Source: Coix lacryma-jobi var. lacryma-jobi
Lineage: Eukaryota > Streptophyta > Magnoliopsida > Poales > Poaceae
DNA length: 64,000 nucleotides
Reading direction: 5' to 3'
Assembly (NCBI GenBank): GCA_009763385.1
Contig: VDCT01000849.1
Coordinates: 124,001 to 188,000, forward strand
The notes under the pieces are model-generated. The model did not search any database. It saw only the letters and a program-made list of their open reading frames with translations, and was not told the origin of the DNA. The translations under genes and the position numbers were made by a program. Positions 10,808 through 21,401 of this stretch are shown one piece after another. Numbering within the stretch: position 1 is the first letter of the stretch; the number at the start of each line of letters is the position of its first letter.

Positions 10808-11345
10808 TAGGGGCATCAGATGCTCCCTGCGGAGCATCAGACGCTGCCCTAGTGCGTTCGATGGCAAACCCTAGGTTCTGTCAAATGCTGAGGTAGCATC
10901 AGACGCAGCACCGGACGAAGAGGTGACACTGTGCGTGCGTCCGATGGCAGTGACGTGGCATGAGCTGACTGACCAGAGAGGCATCAAACGCTCCCAACAT
11001 CCGATGAGGTTCCAGCTGATGCGTCCGATGTGTTCGCGAGCTCTCTAGAACCTCTCTGCATAGACATCGGACGCTGCCCTGGTAGGTGCGATGCATGCAT
11101 CCGTTGACAGACCAGAGAAGTGCTGAAACGAGGCAGAAGGCATCAGACGCGTTCGATGCCAGGGCGTCAGATGCGTTCGATGCCAAGGCATCAATGCGTC
11201 CGATGCCACATTATCCAGCGTGGGATTGAGATAGCCATTGGGATCTGGTTCTTCTCGTTCAAAGGGCTCAGACACGTGGCGCAGATCAAGGCATCAGACG
11301 CTAGCGATGTGTCAGATATGGTCCCAAGTTGGCGCGTCCGATGCC
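10808..11345 (+). repeat. array of GCGTCCGATG / CATCGGACGC motifs in LTR U3
   Basis: At least a dozen direct and inverted copies of a 10-11 bp motif, with variants such as GCATCAGACGC and GCGTTCGATGC, are spread over 540 bp just upstream of the TATA-like box. Several pairs are arranged as hairpins, for example around 10805-10853 and 10890-10945. Confidence 0.85.
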
Positions 11346-12380
11346 AAGCATAATTGTCCAATGACTAGCCCTTGTGTGTTTGGGCTATTTAAAGGGGTTG
11401 GCCGACTTATGGGTGTTCTCTCTTACACATTTTGATTCTCTAGCACCCTTATGATCATTGTCAAGCCTCCTCACTCATCTCTAGACTTGAATTCTTGATT
11501 CAAGTGAGATTGAGTAATCTAATGCTAATATTTGATAGTGATCAATCTAGTGGCACTAGTTCTTCGCATCAGTTGTGGATTTCTTGTTACTCTTGGCATT
11601 TGCGGTGCCTAGATGGCTTGGAGGAGTTTACTGGAGTTGGCAAGAGTTGGAGATTGTTCTTGGCCACCATCGACCGAGTTGTGAGGGGTTCTTAGGGCCC
11701 ATTCCCCGCTGGAGTGGCGAAAGGCACTCTAGTGGATTGCTCATGTCATTGAGCTACCTCCCTTGTGGTAGATTCTTGTGGTGCTTGTGTAGCTTGGCTT
11801 GTTGCCAATTAGCCACCGAATCACCAGAATTGGTACACACATGGGGAGTAGCGTACCGGCAAGCACGTGAACCTCAGGATAAATCGCTGTGTCATTGTGT
11901 ATTGATCTTTGTGGCGATTGTCTCTCAGTGTTCTTGGTGATTGGACTCTCTATATATTTGGTAATTGGCGCTACACTTGGATATTCACCAGTGATTGGTA
12001 TTTCAAAGGCGATCCCGAAGGCTTAGTGAAATCATCCCTTCTAGCTCTCTCTTTCATTGTTTTCATATTGAGGTAGTTCATTGTGTATCCATTGTACCAT
12101 TTACATTGCGCTCTATATCTTGTGTAGATAGCTTATTCATCATCATCCTAGTCACTATCTATTTGTTCTAGAGCTTGCATTTATTTCTTGTACAATTATG
12201 TAGCTCTAATTTTTTGAGTGACCTAGAAATTTGGTTAGAATTGTTGGATAGGTGGCTTGCAACACAACCCTTAGGCTAGTGCAAAAAGCTTCACCATTTG
12301 TGTTGCCAATTGAATGGTAAGTATTATGTAGATTTTTAATTAGGCTATTCACCCTCTCTAGACAATTTGGACCATTCAAG

Positions 12381-12392
12381 TGGCATCAGAGT
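12381..12392 (+). other. primer-binding site, initiator tRNA-Met type
   Basis: TGGCATCAGAGT differs at two positions from the usual TGGTATCAGAGC complement of the tRNA-iMet 3' end. It sits three bases after the LTR terminus. Confidence 0.75.
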
Positions 12393-12436
12393 CGTGGTCA
12401 CTGTTTGTTTGAGGCTTAACAACCTCCGGGACAAAG

Positions 12437-14434
12437 ATGACTCAAATCAACTATATGGGAAAGCCACCACATTTTGATGACACCAACTATGATTGTTGGA
12501 AGAGGAAGATGTGCACATTCACAAGGGGAATGAACCACAAGATTTGGGAAGTAATTGAGAATGATTTCGCGGTGCCTGATGTCACCAATCCCACTCCAAG
12601 GGGAAGAAGACAAGCTCAAATGGAATGATGATGTGGCAATCAACCTATTCTATGAAGCATTTGATACAAAGTGTTTGAGCAAATCAAGAATCTAGAAAGG
12701 GCAAGTGAGATTTGGGAGAGACTTGAGGAAACATATGAGGGCACCAAGGCGGTCAAGAGTGCTAAGTTGTACATCCTCAAGGACAAGTAGAAACCTTCAA
12801 CATGCAAGAAGATGAGAGCATATCGGAGATGTTTCACCAGTTGCAAGTTATCATCAATGACTTGAAGAGCTTTGGTGAGAATGTGGAGGACAAGGACTTT
12901 CTCACAAGTTCTTAAGATGCTTACCATCTAGGTTTGACACATTGGTGACAATTCTTGTGAGAGAAGGATTGGAGACAGACACCCCAAACCAAGTATTAGG
13001 TGATGTTGTCACACAATACACATAACCTGTGGAACAGGATGGGGGAGTCCAAGAGGATAAGAAGAAGAAGACTGTGGCATTCAAGGCTTCATCCTCCAAG
13101 AGCAAGAGCAAAGACAAGGCCAGAAAGAACGAAGTGAAGATGAGGCTAGTACAAGTGGAGGAGAGATTGATGATGAAGAGATGGCTCTATTTGTCAAAAG
13201 ATTTTGCAAATTTATGAAGAAGGGCTATGGAGAAATAAAGAGAAGAGACACCACCAATGGATCAACAAGAAGGTGCTTTATATGCAAGAGCAAGGAACAT
13301 CTCATTGTCAATTGTCCTTATTCAAGTGATGAAGAAGGTGATGAGAAGAAGAACAAGAAGAAGGACAAGAAGGAAAAGAAAGAAAAGAAGAAGGGTGGTT
13401 CCTATGTTGCGACATGGGATAGTGATGCTTCCTCTAGTGATGATGATGATGACTCAAGTGAAGATGAGAGGAAGATCACCAAGAAGAAAGCTATGGCTAG
13501 TCTTGCTATCTCGAGCAAGCCGTCTATCTTCGACATTCCATTGTCATGCTTCAGGGCTAAGTCCACTAATGTATTATCCAATGAGAGTGATAGTGAGAGC
13601 GATGATGATGAGTACTCAAAGGAGGACCTCATGAGCATGCTACAAGATGCTCACTCTTACATTGAGACTAAGAGGAGGAATGCAAGAAATTGCGCAAGGC
13701 CAATAAGGCTCTTGAGCAATCCTTTGATGAGCTCAAGTCTACTCATGAGAGGCTAGTGGAAGCCATGAAGAGCTTGATCAAACTCACACTAGGCTTAAGG
13801 GAGCCCACTCCTCCCTCCTTGATCAAAGCAAGATTGAGGATGTTGTAGAAACATGTAACATAGGAGTTACTTGTGATATTCTTGATGAAACTTTTTATGA
13901 TCCTATAATTGTTGCTCCCACTAATGCTTCATGTAGCTCAACCAACATTACTACTTCTACTATGAGTGATGGTTTCACATGTGATGCCTCACTAATGGTG
14001 GAGAACAAGACTCTGAAGAAAGAGGTCCATGAGCTCACTCTTGCTTTAGGAAATGCCTATGGTGGAGATGCCCACTTGCTTAAGTGCTTGGGTACCCAAC
14101 AGTTTTCACTCAACAAAGAGGGAATTGGCTATACCCCAAGAAAGGCAAGGTGACCTCTGTTACTCACAAGACTAGTTTTGTGAAGGGCAATAGTCGGTTT
14201 CGCAAGATTTTCAAGCAATCCGGGCATACAGAGCAACATTGCATAAGCAAGAACAAAAACAAGAACAATGCTAATGTATCCTCTATTTGTTTTGATTCTT
14301 GTTATATGCTTACGAGGGGTACTAATGGTGTGAAGACTAAGTACATTTGTGCACCCATGGTTGGCCCAAAGAAAAAGGCAATTTGGGTGCCCAAGAGCTT
14401 GGTAACTAACCTTGGAGGACCCAAGCAAGTTTAG
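12437..14434 (+). pseudogene. Copia gag (UBN2 family), frameshifted
   Basis: The start MTQINYMGKPPHFDDTNYD followed by CWKRKMCTFTRG is the usual opening of a UBN2/Retrotran_gag_2 capsid protein. Further pieces follow in shifted frames. A CCHC knuckle, CFICKSKEHLIVNC, is encoded at about 13271-13315, followed by a Lys-rich and Asp/Ser-rich linker and a coiled-coil-like stretch (13962-14080). A decayed second zinc-binding stretch ends QSGHTEQHC near 14245. Gag would form the particle and bind element RNA. Several one-base frame changes and stops (near 12605, 12790, 12905, 13745) disable it. Confidence 0.85.
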
Positions 14435-14472
14435 GTGCCTAAGAAGAATTGATTTACTCTTGTAGGTCAATT

Positions 14473-14819
14473 ACAAAGCTGAAGGACGACATTGTGTACT
14501 TGATAGTGGGTGCACTCAACACATGACCGGTGATGGAAGGATGTTCCAATCAATCAATAGTAGTGGCAATGTTCATGTTGACTCTATCACATTTGGTGAC
14601 AACAAGAAAGGCAAGGTGAAAATCCTGGGAAAGATTGCTATATCCAATGACTTGAGCATCTCCAATGTGATATTAGTGGAATCTCTCAACTTCAACCTAT
14701 TGTCCGTGGCACAATTGCGTGATTTGGGTTTCAAATGCATATTTAGGGTTGATGATGTGGAAATAGTGAGTGTTGATGGAAGTTACTTGGTGTTCAAAGG
14801 ACAAAACATATTGATATAA
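14473..14819 (+). pseudogene. Copia protease and pre-integrase fragment
   Basis: The sequence encodes VLDSGCTQHMTGDGRMF, with the D-S-G aspartic protease signature of Copia elements. It continues through the GKVKILGKIAI and NVILVESLNFNLLSVAQLRDLG segment that leads into integrase. It stops at 14819. In an intact element roughly 3 kb of integrase and reverse transcriptase would follow, and none is present here. Confidence 0.87.
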
Positions 14820-14962
14820 GGCACCACTTCATTAGAGATCATCAAGCAAAGAAAGATATATCTATTGAGTGTGGGCACCGATGATCAACTTGTAGATATC
14901 TTTACTAAGCCACTAGATGAGAGAAGATTTTACAAGCTAAGGAACGTCTGTTATTGCTATAT
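14820..14962 (+). pseudogene. Copia RNase H C-terminal stub
   Basis: Immediately after the protease fragment the sequence encodes, with one small frame change, the HHFIRDHQAKKDIS and GTDDQLVDIFTKPLDERRFYKLRN segments found at the end of Copia RNase H. The direct junction with the protease region marks an internal deletion of integrase and reverse transcriptase. Confidence 0.85.
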
Positions 14963-15602
14963 TTACCCATGCTTAGTTAATAGAACTAAAGTGATAGAGA
15001 AGTAAAATAGGAACCTTGAACTCACTCGTTGTTCTCTCAACTAGCTAGACTACTCATTTATTTACTATGGGATACTCATATGTGTGTGTGTGTGACATTA
15101 TTCATAACTCTTATCATTATCATCACTTACTCCCACTATATGTTAGTTGGTATAATAATTAGTAGATACATGATAAGTTAATCATCAACTTCTTTAACCA
15201 TTGTTTCATTGTGATAAAATATAAATAACGATAACTAGAATACTCCTGGTAAAATTCTACAATGTGTGTTTTGGCTTGTGTGATCCTTCATATTCCATAT
15301 ACACTTAATAAATACCAAAAAACCATATGGTGCGTTTTCTAAGCTCCGCGTACTCCTTTGAGCCAAACGTGAAGGGGAGATCATGGAGATGGTGTAGGAA
15401 GATCCCGTCCTGATCATGCCAACATCTATGGTGGTAGATCTAGTCCTGGAGTCTCTTCAGGAGACTTTGTGGTTATCTTCTCTGCTTAGGGTTCACCGCT
15501 CGACGCCTCTAAGAAAATCGTTGATGATGAAGACGATCAAGAACACAAGGACACCACACAGACTACTCGGCCTAGTCACCATACCCATCGCAATAATGAT
15601 CG
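14963..15602. other. unassigned sequence between two retroelements
   Basis: AT-rich to about 15380, then more mixed. No second LTR of the preceding Copia element, no polypurine tract and no recognisable gene were seen. It probably contains the remains of the Copia 3' region and the target DNA of element E. Confidence 0.4.
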
Positions 15603-16017
15603 TGAAGGACCAAAAGTGCTACACACAGGCGACCAGAGGTGTGTGGGGGGGGGGGGGTGAATGGGAGCCTTAAATTTCTTTTTAGAAACTTATAGCCTCT
15701 GTCCCAGAAAATCAACCCCAAGAGCAAAACCGATTCGTGTGATGTCCACGACCCAAGAGAATGGGTGGATGTTCCCTAGGAACACAGCGGGACACCACAA
15801 AAACTCACTCACCCAAGTTCACGCAAGTCAACTAGTGACAGGATGAGCTTTGGGTAACCTCAACCTCCCCCGAGCAACGCGAGGGGGATTCAGGCTATTT
15901 GGCAAAGCGGGAAGCCCGATTTCTGTAGAGCACAAAGTCGGAGATCCAACGCAAAAACCCAAAATCAAATCCAAAGTCGAACGAGCAAACTGCGGACGAA
16001 ACAGTGCTGAAGTCACA

Positions 16018-16290
16018 ACATCAGACGCGGGCCTGCGTCCGATAGCCAGGCCACCGAACGCGTCCGATGCAAAATGACACGTTTTGGAACCTTACTGCAT
16101 AACCATCGGACGCTGGCTCAGTGACAGTTCAGCGTTCGATGCTCAACCCTCGGACGCGTCCGATGGCAACAGACAGTCCGATGGTCAGCGTCCGATGCTC
16201 CTTCAAAAACGCTGACTTTTGACACGTGGCACCTGAGCGTCTGGGTGTGACGAACTCAGCGTCCGACTCAGCGTCCGATGCCCCCAAAAC
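16018..16290 (-). repeat. GCGTCCGATG / CATCGGACGC motif array in LTR E
   Basis: About ten copies in both orientations lie at the position where the B and C LTRs carry GGACAGTCC-type palindromes instead. The motif is the one found in the unrelated Copia LTR at 10808-11345. Confidence 0.8.
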
Positions 16291-17054
16291 AGCACAGTTC
16301 TTCCACGGATTCAACACGATCTCCTCCGAATCAAAAGCTCTAAGGCTTAGACTAGGTATGAGGAGTTCCAAGGAGGTTAGTGAGCTACCCCTAAGAGATC
16401 ATGGCTCGAACCTAACTCCAAATTGGTGAATCGGAAGAATTCGGGGGCAAGGAGATAAAAACCGATTCGAAACAAAAATCGATCGATCTACTAGCTCGTG
16501 AGGTTAGAAGTGAATTCCTTCGGTGGAAAGATGCGCCTCATGATCTAGAACAACTCAGTTCAAATGAAATCGAAAATCATTCCTCGGATTAGGTGAACGG
16601 AGCAAATCACGAGAGAACGAAAAAGTAAAACGCGAAGAACACAGCTCAAAACGCGAATCGATCTCGATTCTAGTCGAAACTTCTCCACACGAGGAGACAA
16701 CGAGATTACGGTCTCGTTTCCTCAAATACAAATAACAGAGGTATGATTCACCGTCTCTGCGGATCTCAGTAGCTACATCAGGGATGTGGGAGAGCAGAAA
16801 CCCTAAGTGAAAGTAGCAAATGGCTGAGATCAGATGGGAGGTGGGTGTCTCCCTCTCCACCTAATTCTAGTTCCCACTCTACCTCTAACTAATTACAGAG
16901 CGAACCAGCTAAACCCTAGGGTTATTCTGGACCAACTCGAAGTAGATGCTGATCTGACGGCCACGCCCGCACAATAGGTAGCTTCGCCTTGACGCGACCT
17001 CACCGATTGCCGCCACGTGCCGCCACCGCTCTGCTCATCCTTTTCACGGACCTC

Positions 17055-17330
17055 GCCCCCGGTTTTGAGGCCGAAACCGGGAAACCTGTCTTCACGGCCA
17101 ACCCCTGGTTTGAGGCCCAAACCGGGAAACCGCCGTCCATCGCCGGAGTTTTGTGGCCCAAACTCATAAACCCGCCAGCGCCCAGGTTTGAGGCCCAAAC
17201 CTGGAAACCGTCCTCAGCCCGAGTTTTGTTGCCCAAACTCGGAAACCGTCCGCACCCAAGTTTTATGGCCCAAACCTGGAAACCGTCCACTCGGTGGTTT
17301 TTTGTGGCTCAACCACCAAACCGAGCCGTA
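17055..17330 (-). repeat. array of constant-loop hairpins in LTR E
   Basis: Seven units occur, each a 6-8 bp stem around a loop close to TGAGGCCC (variants TGTGGCCC, TGTTGCCC, TATGGCCC). The stems differ from unit to unit, for example CCGGTTT/AAACCGG, CAGGTTT/AAACCTG and CGAGTTT/AAACTCG, and nearly all still pair. Confidence 0.85.
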
Positions 17331-17640
17331 GAGGGGATGCACCGCCCGTGCACCCCGTCCACCGACACGTGTCCCCAGGTCCTTGACCCGAGCAACACCG
17401 TGCCCCGCAAGTCTCCGCTCGTCGCTGTCCCAGGCTGTCAGCCACCACAGCTGATCCTCGGGCCACCGGTCCCTCAGTCCAAGCCTCACGTCCGCCCTTC
17501 ACGCTCTCCGGTCCATCGGCACGACACGTCTCTACTTGACCTTCGCCTTGCCTTCGATCACTGTATCCGTGCTCGACACCTGCACAACACAAGCCAAAGA
17601 ACATGCGCATCAAACCAGTTGACAATCACTCATCACTCAA

Positions 17641-18788
17641 GATCCGACATACACCCATGTATCCGCAGATCGCCATGTAGAATGGCACTACAGTGGTCGC
17701 AACCACCGCTACGATGACTGGCATGAAAGCTCGAGGGCAGGGCAACTCCATCATTGTTGACTAGAAAACAATCATTGTTCTCATCATCCCTCGCGAATGA
17801 CTCACTGCCATTTTCATCAGCCCTTGGCGATGACTTGCCATTGTTGTCTTCGGCCCTCTCCGCTGACTCACCCAATTCTTATCGGCCCTGCCAATGACTC
17901 ATCACCGCTCTCTTTGGCCCTCGTCGACTACCCCACTCAACGACAACAAAGCTAAGTCACACCTTATTATTTTTGCTTTAATCTTCATATATCTTCAAAT
18001 ATTATCATATGCCTCCACGGTACTCCATGATAACAATTGCCACGACATGTATTATATGCTCAAGTGATGAACTGGCAATGGTGCCCAAATCAACACTGTC
18101 GGTTTCAACCACAAACCAACAGTGAACACATAGGAACAATACTATTGATCTATGTGATGAACTGGTAGTGTTGTTGCCCTCAACACTATCGACTAATCAA
18201 ACAAACCGACATTGTTGGTTGTTGGTATTTCTTTATGCAAATAGAAATAATCTGCAAGCACACAAAATTACTGTTGTAGCATTTCACCCGGAAGTATTCA
18301 GGATATCGCATTTTCCACAGGAAAGGCATAGGTGTAAAGATACTCTACCAGGTACATGAACAAGATTACATGTTTGTATAGTATACCAAAGTTCATTGCA
18401 GGGGTAAACAATGATACATGTGGATAGTGAGACACACACAAGCCAATCTCAGAATATGGAGGAAAGAATACAAAAAGAATAAAATAATATATCTAAACTG
18501 GAGCAAGCTTATCCTAAATAGCAATGTTAAGAGGAACAAATGATCATACACATACATAATTTTCTAAGGATGGAGATCCTAAGCTAAATGAATAATATAA
18601 GAACTTAGATCTAGTTTCATAGCACAATTATATTAATAAAATGAGAGCAAGAACATAAGAGAAATCTCCATATTATTCATACTAAGAATACACCAAAGTA
18701 CAAGCTCTCCAATGAAGCTCCTTGTCTTGCTCCAAATAAACTACTAAAAATAATACAAGTGAAGGTGGGAGAGAGGCTAAATGTGTCG
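17641..18788. other. unassigned repeats, including a short Athila-LTR-like piece
   Basis: 17740-17940 is a low-complexity stretch rich in GACTCA-type repeats. 18061-18200 contains two copies of a TGATGAACTGG(C/T)A(A/G)TG block. About 18225-18360 resembles the inner end of the Athila-like LTR at 46790-46910, with a shared GCACTTCACCCGG-type core. No gene recognised. Confidence 0.4.
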
Positions 18789-19004
18789 TGTGTGTAAGTG
18801 CAATCAAGCTCTATTGTGGATTTTGGTGTTGATGACAAGCTAATTGGAGGACTAATGAGATTTATCGAGATGACAAGCATGGAATAGCAAAGGAGGATGT
18901 TGTACAAGATGGAGGCCCACCCCAATTTCCAATGATGGTTGTCTTGACTCATGAACATTTAATTGCATTTATGTTTTGAACATTGAGTTTAGGAAAAGCC
19001 GTAC
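18789..19004 (+). mobile_element. truncated start of another Copia LTR
   Basis: TGTAAGTGCAATCAAGCTC and the following 200 bases, ending AGGAAAAGCCGTAC, look like the first part of a Copia LTR. The sequence is cut exactly where element A starts; the motif would normally continue TATTAAGAGG. The remainder is not found on the far side of element A. Confidence 0.55.
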
Positions 19005-21349
19005 TGAAAGTGCATGTTGCACTTAAGTGTGATTTTGGATGATTTGATGACAATATTGATTAAAGATCTAATATGTTTGCTACGTGTGACATAGGGAAAT
19101 GATTATCTCACTATGTACTTGAAATGAAATGCAAATCCAAAATGATGGATTGTTGTATGAAAATCATGTCACAAGCACAAGACAACAATGTGATTAATAT
19201 TGATAAAAAGGCTATCATATGCAAAGTGTACTTGGAATGAAATGCAAAGCCCAAATGATGAATTGTTGTATGAAAATCACATCCCAAGCTCATGACAACA
19301 ATGAGAATGATATTGATGTAGAGGGCTATCGTATTGTGGGATAATCACGGTTCATATATGATTGCTATAAGAAGATTCAAATCGAAGTATTGTTGAATGG
19401 CTTGAGATGGTGAAGATAGCAAGGAAAGAGTCTTTGAGGTACTAAGTGAGGGTGAAGGGCAAGCGACGGCTTGGCGGCCGAAGAACCTAGCTAGAGTGAA
19501 GAAGAAAGTACTTGCATTTAGTCGAAGGATCAATCAAGTTTGAAGATCGCATCTAGTGGAGAATCAACATTTCTAGCAACAATATTGATTGAAGTGACTT
19601 GACATGTTTGGAATTCCATTATATCACTTGCATGGAGTCAAGTCACATGATCAAGATGGCTATGCTCGAAGGATATCTACCTCTAAACATGACAACCATT
19701 CCTCCCACTGTGGAAAATGAAGACAAGCGGGTTTGGTTCAAATGGAGATCAACTCAAGAGGTTTAAATCTTGTTTTTCAATTTATCTTGAGTAAATAGGA
19801 AAGCCGTACTATTAAGAGGGATGCAACATATAGTAGATGATTCTTCATAAGTGCTCAAACCAACCTAAGTGAGACATGAGAGAGCTAGAACTAACTTTTA
19901 GCATGTTGCTGCACTGTCTGTCCATACCGGACATGTCCGGTATGCATACGGACATGTCCGGTATGAGCCCACAGCAGTGCAGCCTCCCTTCGGGCTTGCT
20001 GATAGACCTTGTGCAGGGAGTCCATACGGACATGTCCGGTATTAACCTTCAGCGGAGCGGCTGTCCTACGGTCTTGAAGTTAGTCCTGGCGCAGTAAAGT
20101 CATACCGGACATGTCCGGTATTTGCGGATTTCTGGCTGACAGTGTCTTGAGTCAGGCGGTACTACCGTCCCTTGGGTTGGTACTACCGACCAGTACTACC
20201 GGCTTTATAGCGGTACTACCGGTAGGCCAAATCGGCCCAATCTAGAGAGGTTGCGAAAACCCCCTTTTGACTACCGGTACTACCGACCTTCTTGTCGGTA
20301 CTACCGGGCTCATATGGGAAGTTTGAAAGTTAGTTTGTTCAGAGTGTTCCTCACGCAGTGAAGTCATACCGGACATGTCCGGTATGAACTGACTCAGCCA
20401 ACGGCTAGAAAACGGCTAGTTTCGAATGTGGGCATATAAATACTCCCAAGCCTCCACCTTTGGAGGTTGTTGTTGATTCTATTGGTTTCCCACACTCATT
20501 CTAAGCCTTTCAAAACACTTTCCAACCCTCTCTTAGTGAGTGATTGACCTCTAATTGCCAAATCCATTTGTGGGTTGAGAGAGATTCAAAATTAGAGAGC
20601 AAGCCACCTCTTGAGCACTTGTGCAAATCGTCGATCTTGTTGTGCGCATTCGTTATTCTGGAATCTACGGTCCTAGACGGTTAGGCATCGCCGTTGAGCA
20701 CCCAAGAGATTTGTGAAGTGCCTCAGAAAGTTTGTAAAGGTTCGATCTCTCCTAAAAAGAGATCATCTAGTGGAAGGAGCATTGGGTGTGGTGAAATAGA
20801 CCGCGGCTAGAGTGACCTGTGGTGTCCTCTAGAGCCCACTTTGTGGTAGCTCGCAGCCGGCTCAACGGAGACTAGGACCCGAGGGGGTGCCGAACTTCGG
20901 TGAAAAAATTACCGCGCCATCTCTTTGTGTTCTACTTTCGGTTATTTGTTGTCTTCTGTTGTGAAGGTTGTTTTGCAGACAATCAGTTACATATATACAT
21001 CATACACATTGCTTGCAGGTTGTGTGAGAAATTGGAGAAGAAAAGGAGCAGTCCAGCACAACACATGCATACCGGACAAGTCCGGTATTGATACCGGACA
21101 TGTCCGGTATTTGTTGACTGCACCCAATTTGTTTATTCCTTGAGCTAATCTTTGTGGTGCAGGGTGTTAGCTTCTAGGTGTTTTAAATACTTGTTATATA
21201 CTTTGTGTTTGTCTCTGAGGGGTTGTTTTACTCCGAGTGGGAGTTTCCAAGTAATTGGAAACTCGCATACTAATTGCTTCCGCATTATAAGTTGTAAATT
21301 TTCAGAAACGCCTATTCACCCCCTCTAGGCGACACATTAGGTCATTTCA
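19005..21349 (+). mobile_element. element A 5' LTR (2345 bp)
   Basis: Starts TGAAAGTGCATG and ends GGTCATTTCA. TATAAATA at 20435-20442 is a convincing core promoter. U3 contains five copies of the ATACCGGACATGTCCGGTAT palindrome (19924, 19945, 20023, 20102, 20366) and a group of CGGTACTACCG dyads (20155-20310). Two further palindromes lie downstream of the promoter at 21069 and 21091. Confidence 0.9.
20435..20442 (+). promoter_or_regulatory. TATA box of element A 5' LTR
   Basis: TATAAATA in a GGGCATATAAATACTCCC context; the equivalent in the 3' LTR is at 30277-30284. A start site would be expected about 30 bases downstream. Confidence 0.7.
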
Positions 21350-21351
21350 AT

Positions 21352-21363
21352 TGGTATCGGAGC
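21352..21363 (+). other. element A primer-binding site (tRNA-iMet)
   Basis: TGGTATCGGAGC begins two bases after the LTR end and differs by one base from the canonical TGGTATCAGAGC. Confidence 0.88.
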
Positions 21364-21401
21364 GTGGACTCACGTTTGAGCTTCACCGCTTGTGAGAACT
21401 G

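Larger units (their letters stand above)
10255..12378 (+). mobile_element. 5' LTR of a Copia element (Maximus/SIRE style), 2124 bp
   Basis: The LTR begins TGAAAGCCCTAG and ends CACCCTCTCTAGAC...CCATTCA, the style shared by the other Copia LTRs in the window. A primer-binding site starts three bases later. A TATA-like CTATTTAAAG sits at 11385-11394. The conserved AGCCGTACTATTAAGAGG motif of these LTRs is at 10569-10586. U3 carries an array of GCGTCCGATG/CATCGGACGC motifs. No second copy of this LTR was found downstream. Confidence 0.8.
15603..17640 (-). mobile_element. partial LTR E, reverse orientation, B/C family backbone
   Basis: It begins TGAAGGACCAAAAGTG and then GACCAGAGG with a G-run and GTGAATGGGAGCC. 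This is the reverse complement of the CACCCCCTCTGGTCGC LTR end seen in elements B and C. The segment around 16480-16580 (CTCGTGAGGTTAGA, CCTTCGGTGGAAAGA) aligns to the B LTR at 32130-32220. The hairpin array at 17055-17325 matches that of B and C. The far end fades near 17640 and no internal domain follows, so this is a truncated or solo LTR. Confidence 0.75.

Noticed and set aside
10808..11345. Regular short repeats resembling a CRISPR array
   Set aside because: Spacing is irregular, copies occur in both orientations, there are no cas genes, and it lies inside an LTR of a plant genome.
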